Below, one piece after another: positions 1 through 5,051 of a stretch of 7,955 nucleotides of DNA. Below the pieces are notes generated by a model. That model made no database searches and was not told where the DNA came from. It saw only the letters and a program-made list of their open reading frames with translations. Each line of letters opens with the position of its first letter. The first letter of the stretch is position 1. This stretch comes from an uncultured Solobacterium sp. (GTDB taxonomy: Bacteria > Bacillota_I > Bacilli_A > Erysipelotrichales > Erysipelotrichaceae): positions 1 to 7,955 of the forward strand of contig URHY01000083.1 of NCBI GenBank assembly GCA_900547815.1. The letters run 5' to 3'. Both the position numbers and the translations under genes were made by a program.

Positions 1-18
1 CCCTATGACTTTTAAAGG

Positions 19-48
19 TTGATTTATCCCTATCTAGTTTTATATATT
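19..48 (+). promoter_or_regulatory. Candidate distal promoter of the cps operon
   Basis: A TTGATT box (19-24) and a TATATT box (43-48) are separated by 18 bases, a plausible sigma-A type promoter. The surroundings are so AT-rich that chance matches are expected. It would give a leader of about 100 bases before cpsC. Confidence 0.28.
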
Positions 49-49
49 C

Positions 50-66
50 AAAAAATTCAATTTTTT
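50..66. repeat. AT-only perfect palindrome in the leader
   Basis: AAAAAATTCAATTTTTT is an inverted repeat with 8-base arms around a single C, followed by a T run at 69-75. As RNA it could fold into an A6/U6 stem with a TTCAA loop, so it might be a weak terminator for an upstream gene or an AT-rich upstream promoter element. With no G-C pairs in the stem, termination would be inefficient. Confidence 0.3.
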
Positions 67-107
67 AGTTTTTTTACTTGTGAATTAATGAAACTCATTT
101 TTAATTA

Positions 108-116
108 TGTTATATT
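108..116 (+). promoter_or_regulatory. Candidate extended -10 promoter of the cps operon
   Basis: TG at 108-109, one base, then TATATT at 111-116 matches an extended -10 element. No good -35 box lies 16-18 bases upstream, which extended -10 promoters tolerate. Transcription would begin near 123, leaving a leader of about 30 bases before the cpsC start at 155. Confidence 0.38.
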
Positions 117-140
117 TATTGAGTATGTCTTATGAATGAA

Positions 141-148
141 AAGGGAGG
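141..148 (+). promoter_or_regulatory. Strong ribosome binding site of cpsC
   Basis: AAGGGAGG lies 6 bases before the ATG at 155. It is among the best Shine-Dalgarno matches in the window and fixes the cpsC start. Confidence 0.8.
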
Positions 149-154
149 GCTTTT

Positions 155-862
155 ATGGCAAAGAGTAGATTAGATCGTATGCCTAGTAATGATCTAAATG
201 AAATGGAAGAGATTGATTTATTAGAATTATTTCGTGCTGTTTTGAAATATATTAAATTGATTATTGTATTATGTATTGTATTTGGTGCTGGTGGATTTTT
301 AGGTACAAAGTTTTTGATTGCGCCAACATATACAGCGAGTACATCGATTTATTTAACTCCACAGATTAGTGAGAGTGGTTCTTTGGATTATAATTCACAG
401 ATGGCGAATAGTAAGTTGGTTACCAATGTAGTTAACTTAATGACGCAGAATAATGTTATGTCTGAAGTGGCTAAGGATGTTGGTATGGAAAATGCTTCTA
501 GTGTAAAAAAATGTATTAGTGTCACAAATGAAACGAATACAGAAATTGTTAAAGTTACTGCTACAACTACAGATCCTAAGTTGTCTAAGAATATTGCTAA
601 TGGAACTGTAAATACATTTATTAAGACAATGCAGAAGAATTTAAATGTTCGTAATATTGAAATTGTAGATAAGGCGAAATTGTCTTATGTTCCTAGTGGA
701 CCGAGTATTAAGAAAAACACCATGATGGCTACTTTAGTTGGTGGTGTCATTGGTGTTGGTTATGCGGTATTGAAGTTCTTATTGGATAATCGTTTGCGTA
801 CTAAAGAAGAGGCAGAAAAGTATTTGGGTATTCCTGTTTTTGCTGAATTCCCTGAAGTATAA
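155..862 (+). CDS. cpsC: Capsule chain-length / BY-kinase adaptor protein, Wzz family (CpsC/Wzd)
   Basis: This is a polysaccharide co-polymerase of the Gram-positive type: a membrane protein that helps set polymer length and whose cytoplasmic C-terminus activates the separate tyrosine kinase CpsD. The 235 residues show the Wzz layout: an N-terminal cytoplasmic acidic segment (MEEIDLLELFRAVLKY, about 17-32), a first membrane helix (about 34-55), an extracellular domain (about 56-185) starting with the typical PTYTASTSIYLTP stretch, a proline-containing motif (YVPSGPS, 179-185), a second membrane helix (about 189-210), and a short tail (DNRLRTKEEAEKYLGIPVF) that matches the kinase-activating end of this family. 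Length is normal. The start is set by the AAGGGAGG site. Its stop overlaps the cpsB start by one base. Gene order differs from the streptococcal cpsA-B-C-D order because the adaptor precedes the phosphatase. Confidence 0.92.
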   Translation: MAKSRLDRMPSNDLNEMEEIDLLELFRAVLKYIKLIIVLCIVFGAGGFLGTKFLIAPTYTASTSIYLTPQISESGSLDYNSQMANSKLVTNVVNLMTQNNVMSEVAKDVGMENASSVKKCISVTNETNTEIVKVTATTTDPKLSKNIANGTVNTFIKTMQKNLNVRNIEIVDKAKLSYVPSGPSIKKNTMMATLVGGVIGVGYAVLKFLLDNRLRTKEEAEKYLGIPVFAEFPEV

Positions 863-1638
863 TGGCAAAGTTTATAGATATTCACTCACACATTGCTTGG
901 GGTATTGATGATGGGATGCCATCTATTGAGGATGCTCAAAGTTCATTAGAATTAGCTCGTAATGATGGTATTGTAGGAATATGTAGTACACCACACTTTA
1001 TTCCTGGTCAACTTGATCGTTCTATATATAATGAGATTGTTTCTCGTCAAATGGAATTAAAAGAAATGAGTCCAATACCAATTTATTGTGGTGGGGAAGT
1101 CATGATGAACAGTGAGTTTATTGATGGATTGGATTTAGATTTATATCCTACACTAAATGAATCTCGTTATATGCTTGTGGAATATAATGTTCTTCGTGAC
1201 ATTCATTCAATTGATTATAGAGATGATTGTTTGTATGAATTGAAGGTAAAGGGTTTTGTTCCTGTGATTGCGCATATTGAGCGTTATTTTCATTCAGGAC
1301 TTGATTATTCGATTATTGATAATTGGATTGATATGGGTTGTGTTTTACAGATCAATCGAACTTCTATTTTAGGAATGCATGGAAAGACGATTCAATCAAA
1401 TGCTTTATCTTTATTAGATGATGGCTATTGTGATGTGATTGCGACAGATACGCATAGAAGTAGTGGGAATCGTATTTCTAAATTGAGTGATGCGTATTCT
1501 GTAGTAAGTAAGCGTATTGGCAGTGAGAATGCGGATATATTGTTTTATGAGAATCCTAAGCGTATCTTGAGTGATATGGATATATTAAATATTGAGGTTG
1601 TAAAGAAAAAGAAGCGTTTTAGTTTCTTTAGGAGATAG
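862..1638 (+). CDS. cpsB: Manganese-dependent PHP-type protein-tyrosine phosphatase (CpsB/Wzh)
   Basis: This cytoplasmic phosphatase removes phosphate from the tyrosine tail of the CpsD kinase and so resets capsule assembly. The 258-residue protein has the full set of PHP metal-site motifs: HSH (8-10), the GIDDG signature (14-18) typical of CpsB, TPH (43-45), GGE (77-79), AHIERY (137-142) and ATDTH (194-198). The C-terminus is unusually basic (KKKKR followed by FSFFRR), possibly to contact membrane or an acidic partner. The ATG shares its A with the cpsC stop (TAATG), and no convincing Shine-Dalgarno sequence precedes it, so translation probably depends on re-initiation after cpsC. The cpsB 3' end in turn carries the ribosome binding site of cpsD. 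Family assignment is secure; the substrate is inferred from context. Confidence 0.93.
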   Translation: MAKFIDIHSHIAWGIDDGMPSIEDAQSSLELARNDGIVGICSTPHFIPGQLDRSIYNEIVSRQMELKEMSPIPIYCGGEVMMNSEFIDGLDLDLYPTLNESRYMLVEYNVLRDIHSIDYRDDCLYELKVKGFVPVIAHIERYFHSGLDYSIIDNWIDMGCVLQINRTSILGMHGKTIQSNALSLLDDGYCDVIATDTHRSSGNRISKLSDAYSVVSKRIGSENADILFYENPKRILSDMDILNIEVVKKKKRFSFFRR

Positions 1639-1640
1639 AA

Positions 1641-2354
1641 ATGGCAAAGAAAAAGAGAAATCAGTTTGATGTAGATGAGATTTATCGTGGGTTGCGTACA
1701 AATATTGAGTTTAGTCAAATGGATGAGGAAATCCAAGTAATTAGTATCGCAAGTACAATTCCAAATGAAGGAAAGAGTTCAGTTGCTACTAACTTAGCTC
1801 GTATTATGGCAGCTAAATATAAAAATGTTTTATTGGTAGATTGTGACTTGAGAAATCCTTCGCTTCATAAGATGATGAAAATTTCAAATCGATCTGGTCT
1901 TACAAATATTATTGCACAATTTCAAGATGGTTTAAGCATTCATTCTTATGATGGTGTGCAAGAAATTCAATTTGAAGGTGGTCAGACACTGACTGTTATA
2001 ACATCAGGTCACAAAGTACCAAATCCTAGTGAAGTATTAGGTTCTAAAAGAATGGGACGTTTTTTAGAACAAGCTCGTAAAGAATTTGGATATATTATTA
2101 TAGACTCACCTCCTGTATTAGTAGCTTCGGATAGTATCCCATTATGTAACTTGAGTGATGGAGTTCTTTATGTAGTAGATGCTAAGAATGCAGATAAACG
2201 TAAGGTAAAGGCTGCTATCAATGACTTAAAGCGTAATGGTGGTCATGTGATTGGTATTGTATTAAATAAAGTGGATATGAATGATGAAAAGCGTTATGGC
2301 TATGGCTATGGCTATGGTTATGGGGGGGGAGACGACGATGGTAAAAAGAAATAG
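1641..2354 (+). CDS. cpsD: Bacterial tyrosine kinase, capsule regulator (CpsD/Wze)
   Basis: This is a cytoplasmic BY-kinase that autophosphorylates on C-terminal tyrosines when bound to CpsC and thereby controls polymerisation and export. The 237 residues contain the RGLRTN oligomerisation motif (16-21), Walker A (STIPNEGKSS, 38-47), Walker A' (VLLVDCDLR, 63-71), Walker B (YIIIDSPP, 151-158) and a tyrosine cluster (Y219, 221, 223, 225, 227) in a perfect YG repeat, followed by GGDDDGKKK. An AGGAG at 1630-1634 inside the end of cpsB supports the start 2 bases after its stop. The YG tail is encoded by tandem TATGGN hexamers running into eight consecutive Gs, unusual for such an AT-rich gene. The last 17 bases overlap the start of the lipoprotein gene. 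Confidence 0.95.
   Translation: MAKKKRNQFDVDEIYRGLRTNIEFSQMDEEIQVISIASTIPNEGKSSVATNLARIMAAKYKNVLLVDCDLRNPSLHKMMKISNRSGLTNIIAQFQDGLSIHSYDGVQEIQFEGGQTLTVITSGHKVPNPSEVLGSKRMGRFLEQARKEFGYIIIDSPPVLVASDSIPLCNLSDGVLYVVDAKNADKRKVKAAINDLKRNGGHVIGIVLNKVDMNDEKRYGYGYGYGYGGGDDDGKKK
2295..2324 (+). repeat. Tandem hexamer (TATGGN x5) encoding the kinase YG tail
   Basis: Five consecutive six-base units, TATGGC three times, then TATGGT and TATGGG, encode the five Tyr-Gly pairs of the CpsD phosphorylation cluster. Three identical copies in a row make gain or loss of units by slippage plausible. Each event would add or remove one phosphorylatable tyrosine without changing frame. Confidence 0.85.
2322..2329 (+). 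repeat. G8 homopolymer tract at the cpsD / lipoprotein overlap
   Basis: Eight consecutive Gs lie inside the cpsD 3' end and also supply the G-rich part of the ribosome binding site for the lipoprotein gene starting at 2338. Seven Gs would put cpsD in frame with the lipoprotein; nine Gs would end cpsD early with a GRRRW-type tail. Confidence 0.9.
2325..2331 (+). promoter_or_regulatory. Ribosome binding site of the lipoprotein gene
   Basis: GGGGGAG ends 6 bases before the ATG at 2338. It selects this start over the in-frame ATG codons further upstream, which only read the cpsD hexamers as Met-Ala repeats. The site lies within cpsD coding sequence. Confidence 0.65.
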
Positions 2355-2895
2355 TTTAATATTCCTTACAGCTTTTGGTCTTCTTTTAACAGGTTGTGGT
2401 AAGTCTGGTTTAGAAATCACAAAAGAAGATATTCTAGAAGTAGCTAGAGATGATGCGAATGCCACAAAAAGTGAATGTGAAAATGTATCAATCAAAGAAC
2501 AAAAAGGTTCATACATTGTTTCATTTAGTACGAATGGTGGATCTTATGAATATAAGATTGGAAAAGATGGGATAATAAAGGAACGTAGTTTTAAGCGTGG
2601 AGCTAAAGAAGAGACTGCTGAAACGGAAAAGGTTGAAGAACCAGTTAAGGAAGAAAAATCAACAACAACTAAGAAAAAAGAAAGCTCTTCTACTTCATTT
2701 GATGACAGTCAACAACAGGCTATCAATTCAGCATTGGCTAATTCTGGTTTAGAACAAGATGATGTTACGAATATTACTTGTTCTTTAGATTCAAATACAA
2801 ACCAATATACAGTCACATTTGTGTTAAATGATGTTACTACTACATCAATTGTTGATGCAGCTACATTTACTGTAATATCTACAATTTTAGGATAA
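2338..2895 (+). CDS. Secreted lipoprotein with two PepSY-like repeats
   Basis: This is a predicted membrane-anchored lipoprotein facing the outside, 185 residues from the chosen start. MVKRN plus a hydrophobic stretch (7-18) leads to the lipobox LLTGC with lipidated C20. Two similar domains follow: about 26-85 (ITKEDILEVARDDA, then YEYKIGKDGIIKE) and about 122-184 (DSQQQAINSALANSGL, then a hydrophobic strand ending in VVIST-like sequence). Both follow the PepSY pattern of a helix, a strand pair and a final 'Y/S-x-I-x-D-x-x-G/T-x-I' strand. A Lys/Glu/Thr/Ser-rich linker (about 87-121) joins them. C47 and C148, one in each domain, could form a disulfide. PepSY-like domains are often linked to protease inhibition or extracellular protein interaction. 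The 17-base overlap with cpsD suggests translational coupling and a role near the CpsC/CpsD complex; this is inference. Confidence 0.8.
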   Translation: MVKRNSLIFLTAFGLLLTGCGKSGLEITKEDILEVARDDANATKSECENVSIKEQKGSYIVSFSTNGGSYEYKIGKDGIIKERSFKRGAKEETAETEKVEEPVKEEKSTTTKKKESSSTSFDDSQQQAINSALANSGLEQDDVTNITCSLDSNTNQYTVTFVLNDVTTTSIVDAATFTVISTILG

Positions 2896-2902
2896 TTACT
2901 GT

Positions 2903-2929
2903 ACCTTCCAGAAAATGGAAGGTTTTTTT
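2903..2929 (+). terminator. Intrinsic terminator after the regulatory block
   Basis: ACCTTCCA (2903-2910) pairs perfectly with TGGAAGGT (2916-2923) across a GAAAA loop, followed by a run of Ts to 2929 and more Ts at 2931-2934. It lies 7 bases after the lipoprotein stop. This is a textbook Rho-independent terminator and should end, or strongly attenuate, transcription from the cpsC promoter. Confidence 0.88.
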
Positions 2930-2943
2930 ATTTTGTGTTCGTA

Positions 2944-2952
2944 TGGTATTAT
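2944..2952 (+). promoter_or_regulatory. Candidate extended -10 promoter of the PHP-phosphoribosyltransferase group
   Basis: TG at 2944-2945, one base, then TATTAT at 2947-2952 resembles an extended -10 element. The -35 position would fall in the T run of the preceding terminator, so any -35 box is poor. A start near 2959 would leave a leader of about 18 bases that still includes GGAGA at 2962-2966. A promoter is expected here because of the terminator just upstream. Confidence 0.4.
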
Positions 2953-2976
2953 ATTGCATATGGAGAAAATTTACTT

Positions 2977-3696
2977 ATGATTCGTTTAGAAACACATTGC
3001 CATACAAGATATTCAAAAGACAGTCTACTTCTGCATTCCTTGTTGTATAGGAAGTGTCGTTTGTGTCATATTGATGCGATTGCGATTTGTGAACATAATA
3101 ATATCTTGGGAGCATTAAAGTTTAAGGAATATTGTTCAAAAAGAAAGAATAAGGTCTTTGTGATTGTTGGTGAAGAAATTATGACTTCATCAGGAGAAAT
3201 TATTGGACTTTATTTAAATGAAGAAATACCGGCTGGCTTATCTTGTGATGAAACGATAGATCGTATTATAAGTCAGGATGGTGTAGTCTATGTACCACAT
3301 CCTTATGATGAAAAGAGGTCTAAAACGGTTCTTAGTGAGGATTGTATTTTTAGTAATTCACATCGTATTGATTGTATGGAATGTTATAATGGTAGAAATG
3401 TGGATGAAAAATATGGTGTTCAACAAACCAGGATTGCCAATAAATATGGTTTGGTTAAAGTGATTGGTTCAGATGCACATACTTTAATGGAAATTGGTAG
3501 AAACTATATGGAAGTGGATTGTATTCCAAAAAATGGTTCTGAATTTAGGGATGTTATTAAAAGTTGTACTTTCCATACCAAGCCATGTATAAAGTTGGCT
3601 CATAAAGTGACTAGGGTCGTTAAATTAATAAAAATGATTGTAAAGGGGAATTTCAATGAAATATACAGAGTTATCAATAGAAAAATTAAAAAGTGA
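2977..3696 (+). CDS. PHP-domain metal-dependent phosphoesterase
   Basis: This is a predicted cytoplasmic phosphoesterase of the PHP superfamily, 239 residues from the ATG preceded by GGAGA (2962-2966, 10 bases away). A longer reading from a GTG at 2935 would start almost inside the terminator and is unlikely. Metal-site motifs are present in order: HCH (7-9), CEHNN (38-42, in place of the common TDHN), GEE (65-67), HPY (108-110) and GSDAH (164-168). This pattern resembles the stand-alone PHP phosphatases (YciV/RNase AM and nucleotide or cyclic-phosphate esterases), not CpsB, with which it shares only the fold. The C-terminal 40 residues are strongly basic, with many Lys and Arg. It overlaps the next gene, a phosphoribosyltransferase, by 41 bases, which suggests linked function, perhaps on a phosphoribosyl compound. 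Substrate is unknown. Confidence 0.85.
   Translation: MIRLETHCHTRYSKDSLLLHSLLYRKCRLCHIDAIAICEHNNILGALKFKEYCSKRKNKVFVIVGEEIMTSSGEIIGLYLNEEIPAGLSCDETIDRIISQDGVVYVPHPYDEKRSKTVLSEDCIFSNSHRIDCMECYNGRNVDEKYGVQQTRIANKYGLVKVIGSDAHTLMEIGRNYMEVDCIPKNGSEFRDVIKSCTFHTKPCIKLAHKVTRVVKLIKMIVKGNFNEIYRVINRKIKK
3642..3649 (+). promoter_or_regulatory. Ribosome binding site of the phosphoribosyltransferase gene
   Basis: AAAGGGGA, within the 3' end of the PHP gene, lies 6 bases before the ATG at 3656. It supports the start that creates the 41-base overlap. Confidence 0.7.
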
Positions 3697-4264
3697 ATGT
3701 AATAGTTGGGCTAGAGAATTAAAGAAAACATATTGTCCAGATTTAGTTGTCTATGTAGCTAGAGCAGGCTATTTGATTGGTAAAGAGATGAGTGAAGTCT
3801 TTGAAGTACCAATGGTCGGCATTAGTGCAACGCGTGAGGGAAATAAATTAAAGGAGATTGTGGGTCCTATTATTTCTTTAATGCCTAATTTTGTGCGTAA
3901 TTTCTTGATCAGTATGGAATTAAAGTCAAATACGCATGATAAGAATACGGAAAGAAAGATTCATTTTCATGAAAGTTTAGAAAAGTTAAAGGGACATTCT
4001 TTTGATCGTATTTTGGTTGTGGATGATTCTGTCGATACAGGACATTCAATGAAACAAGTGGTGGATGCGATTCAAAATGAGTTTAAAAATGCTGAAATAA
4101 AGATTGCAGGATTAAATGTATGGGATAAGAGTAGGAATATTATTCATACGGATTTTGCGCTTTATGAAAATACAGTCATCAAGGCACCTATGTCTAAGGA
4201 TTCGAGTGAATATAAGGAGTTTGTGCGTATTTATAATGAGGAAACAAAAGAAGGAGCTTTATAA
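3656..4264 (+). CDS. Type I phosphoribosyltransferase family protein
   Basis: This is a predicted cytoplasmic enzyme of the PRPP-dependent phosphoribosyltransferase fold, 202 residues. The diagnostic PRPP-binding motif is ILVVDDSVDTGHSM (119-132), with two adjacent acidic residues after hydrophobic ones and a TG turn. ARAGYLIG (35-42) fits the pyrophosphate-binding loop seen earlier in the fold. Residues about 70-110 form a basic, less conserved segment that may be the acceptor-binding hood, so the acceptor cannot be predicted. I do not see the signatures that would mark a standard purine salvage, orotate or uracil enzyme. It overlaps the PHP gene by 41 bases and is followed 5 bases later by an unknown gene. 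In a polysaccharide locus it might make a ribosyl-phosphate intermediate or modify a nucleotide or sugar; this is speculation. Confidence 0.82.
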   Translation: MKYTELSIEKLKSECNSWARELKKTYCPDLVVYVARAGYLIGKEMSEVFEVPMVGISATREGNKLKEIVGPIISLMPNFVRNFLISMELKSNTHDKNTERKIHFHESLEKLKGHSFDRILVVDDSVDTGHSMKQVVDAIQNEFKNAEIKIAGLNVWDKSRNIIHTDFALYENTVIKAPMSKDSSEYKEFVRIYNEETKEGAL

Positions 4265-4269
4265 TATTA

Positions 4270-4962
4270 ATGTCAAAAGAAATGAAAGTTGTTGTTTATC
4301 GAAATTCGGTAACTGAAAATGGAATTGAATATTCGCTAATTTATGAAGGTACTGCATCAATTACTGATACGACAACCGCAAGGGATGTATTCGATCCTTT
4401 AGGGATAGAGGTACCTTTACACTTACACTTATGTTTTAAAAATGAGCAATTTAATGATAAGTACACTCCTGTTATATGGATGTCCTATTACTTTGATGAT
4501 GGAGTATTAAAGACTAAATTTGATCCTGTAGATGCAAAAATTTCTGAATTGAATAATTATGGATATGAATTTGATCGTCTTGAATTTTTAGTGGATACAC
4601 TTGGCAATATTGGTGCTGTTGGAGCACTTGATTTTCTTAAACAATTTTATGATGCTGCAAATGAAATTTATAAACAAAATCCTCTGGCATTTGATTTATT
4701 AATTCTGAATTTGCCAAGAATTAAAAAATTATTTACTAAGGTATTTGATTTAATCCAAAACAATTTACATTATTATGTTTCTTTTGAACAAGGTATAAAG
4801 TTTCAAAAGGAATATACCTTAGATTCATTTACTAAGGCTTTACAACTTGAAGAAATTCGTCGTCTTAATAATAGGTTGACTTATTTTCAAATGGTAAATG
4901 CTTTTCTCATTGTTTTTGGTTATAAATATGATTATAAAAACAAAAAATGGATCAAGTCATGA
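4270..4962 (+). CDS. Hypothetical protein, third gene of the PHP-phosphoribosyltransferase group
   Basis: I do not recognise this 230-residue protein. No signal peptide or clear membrane helix is visible, so it is probably cytoplasmic. The first 85 residues look strand-rich (KVVVYR, YSLIYEG, LHLHLCF, PVIWMSYYF) with a TTARDVFDPLGIEVP segment between. The rest looks mainly helical (about 103-165 and 180-216), rich in Phe, Tyr, Leu and Asn, ending in a Lys/Tyr-rich tail (YKYDYKNKKWIKS). No cluster of His, Asp or Cys suggests a metal or catalytic site. AAGGAG at 4251-4256 is 13 bases before the ATG, a long gap; an alternative ATG lies at 4282. The gene starts 5 bases after the phosphoribosyltransferase stop, so co-expression is likely. 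It reads as more AT-rich than the cps genes downstream, hinting at separate acquisition. Confidence 0.75.
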   Translation: MSKEMKVVVYRNSVTENGIEYSLIYEGTASITDTTTARDVFDPLGIEVPLHLHLCFKNEQFNDKYTPVIWMSYYFDDGVLKTKFDPVDAKISELNNYGYEFDRLEFLVDTLGNIGAVGALDFLKQFYDAANEIYKQNPLAFDLLILNLPRIKKLFTKVFDLIQNNLHYYVSFEQGIKFQKEYTLDSFTKALQLEEIRRLNNRLTYFQMVNAFLIVFGYKYDYKNKKWIKS

Positions 4963-4991
4963 GTAGAGAATGGAAGATAGTACGTTGTAAT

Positions 4992-5020
4992 TTGTGCTTT
5001 TCTTCTTTTTTTTATATAAT
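4992..5020 (+). promoter_or_regulatory. Candidate promoter of the sugar transferase operon
   Basis: TTGTGC (4992-4997) and a perfect TATAAT (5015-5020) are spaced by 17 bases in the 89-base gap before the sugar transferase. The -35 box is only half-consensus, but the -10 and spacing are ideal and the spacer is T-rich. Transcription would start near 5027, about 25 bases before the ATG. It would let the biosynthetic genes be expressed independently of the upstream terminator. Confidence 0.55.
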
Positions 5021-5051
5021 TAGATGAGGTTATATATGGAGTGAAAAGACT

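Noticed and set aside
132..173. 13-codon reading frame overlapping the cpsC start as a possible leader peptide
   Set aside because: It contains the cpsC ribosome binding site and has none of its own; no regulatory codon run or paired hairpins are visible.
2281..2337. Upstream extension of the lipoprotein reading frame with a Met-Ala repeat
   Set aside because: It only reads the cpsD YG hexamers in another frame, would bury the signal peptide 19 residues in, and lacks its own ribosome binding site. The ATG at 2338 has one.
2935..2976. Longer start (GTG at 2935) for the PHP gene
   Set aside because: It lies against the terminator with no Shine-Dalgarno sequence, whereas the ATG at 2977 has GGAGA upstream and begins right before the first metal-site motif.
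4116..4316. 66-codon + strand frame across the phosphoribosyltransferase / hypothetical junction
   Set aside because: It overlaps both real genes in another frame and has no ribosome binding site or domain.
4973..5013. Terminator before the sugar transferase (GAAGA and TCTTC followed by Ts)
   Set aside because: The stem is only 5 bp with a loop of over 20 bases; the T run is better explained as promoter spacer.
4959..5027. 22-codon frame starting in the ATGA overlap at the end of the hypothetical gene
   Set aside because: There is no good ribosome binding site, and it runs through the T-rich promoter region before the sugar transferase.
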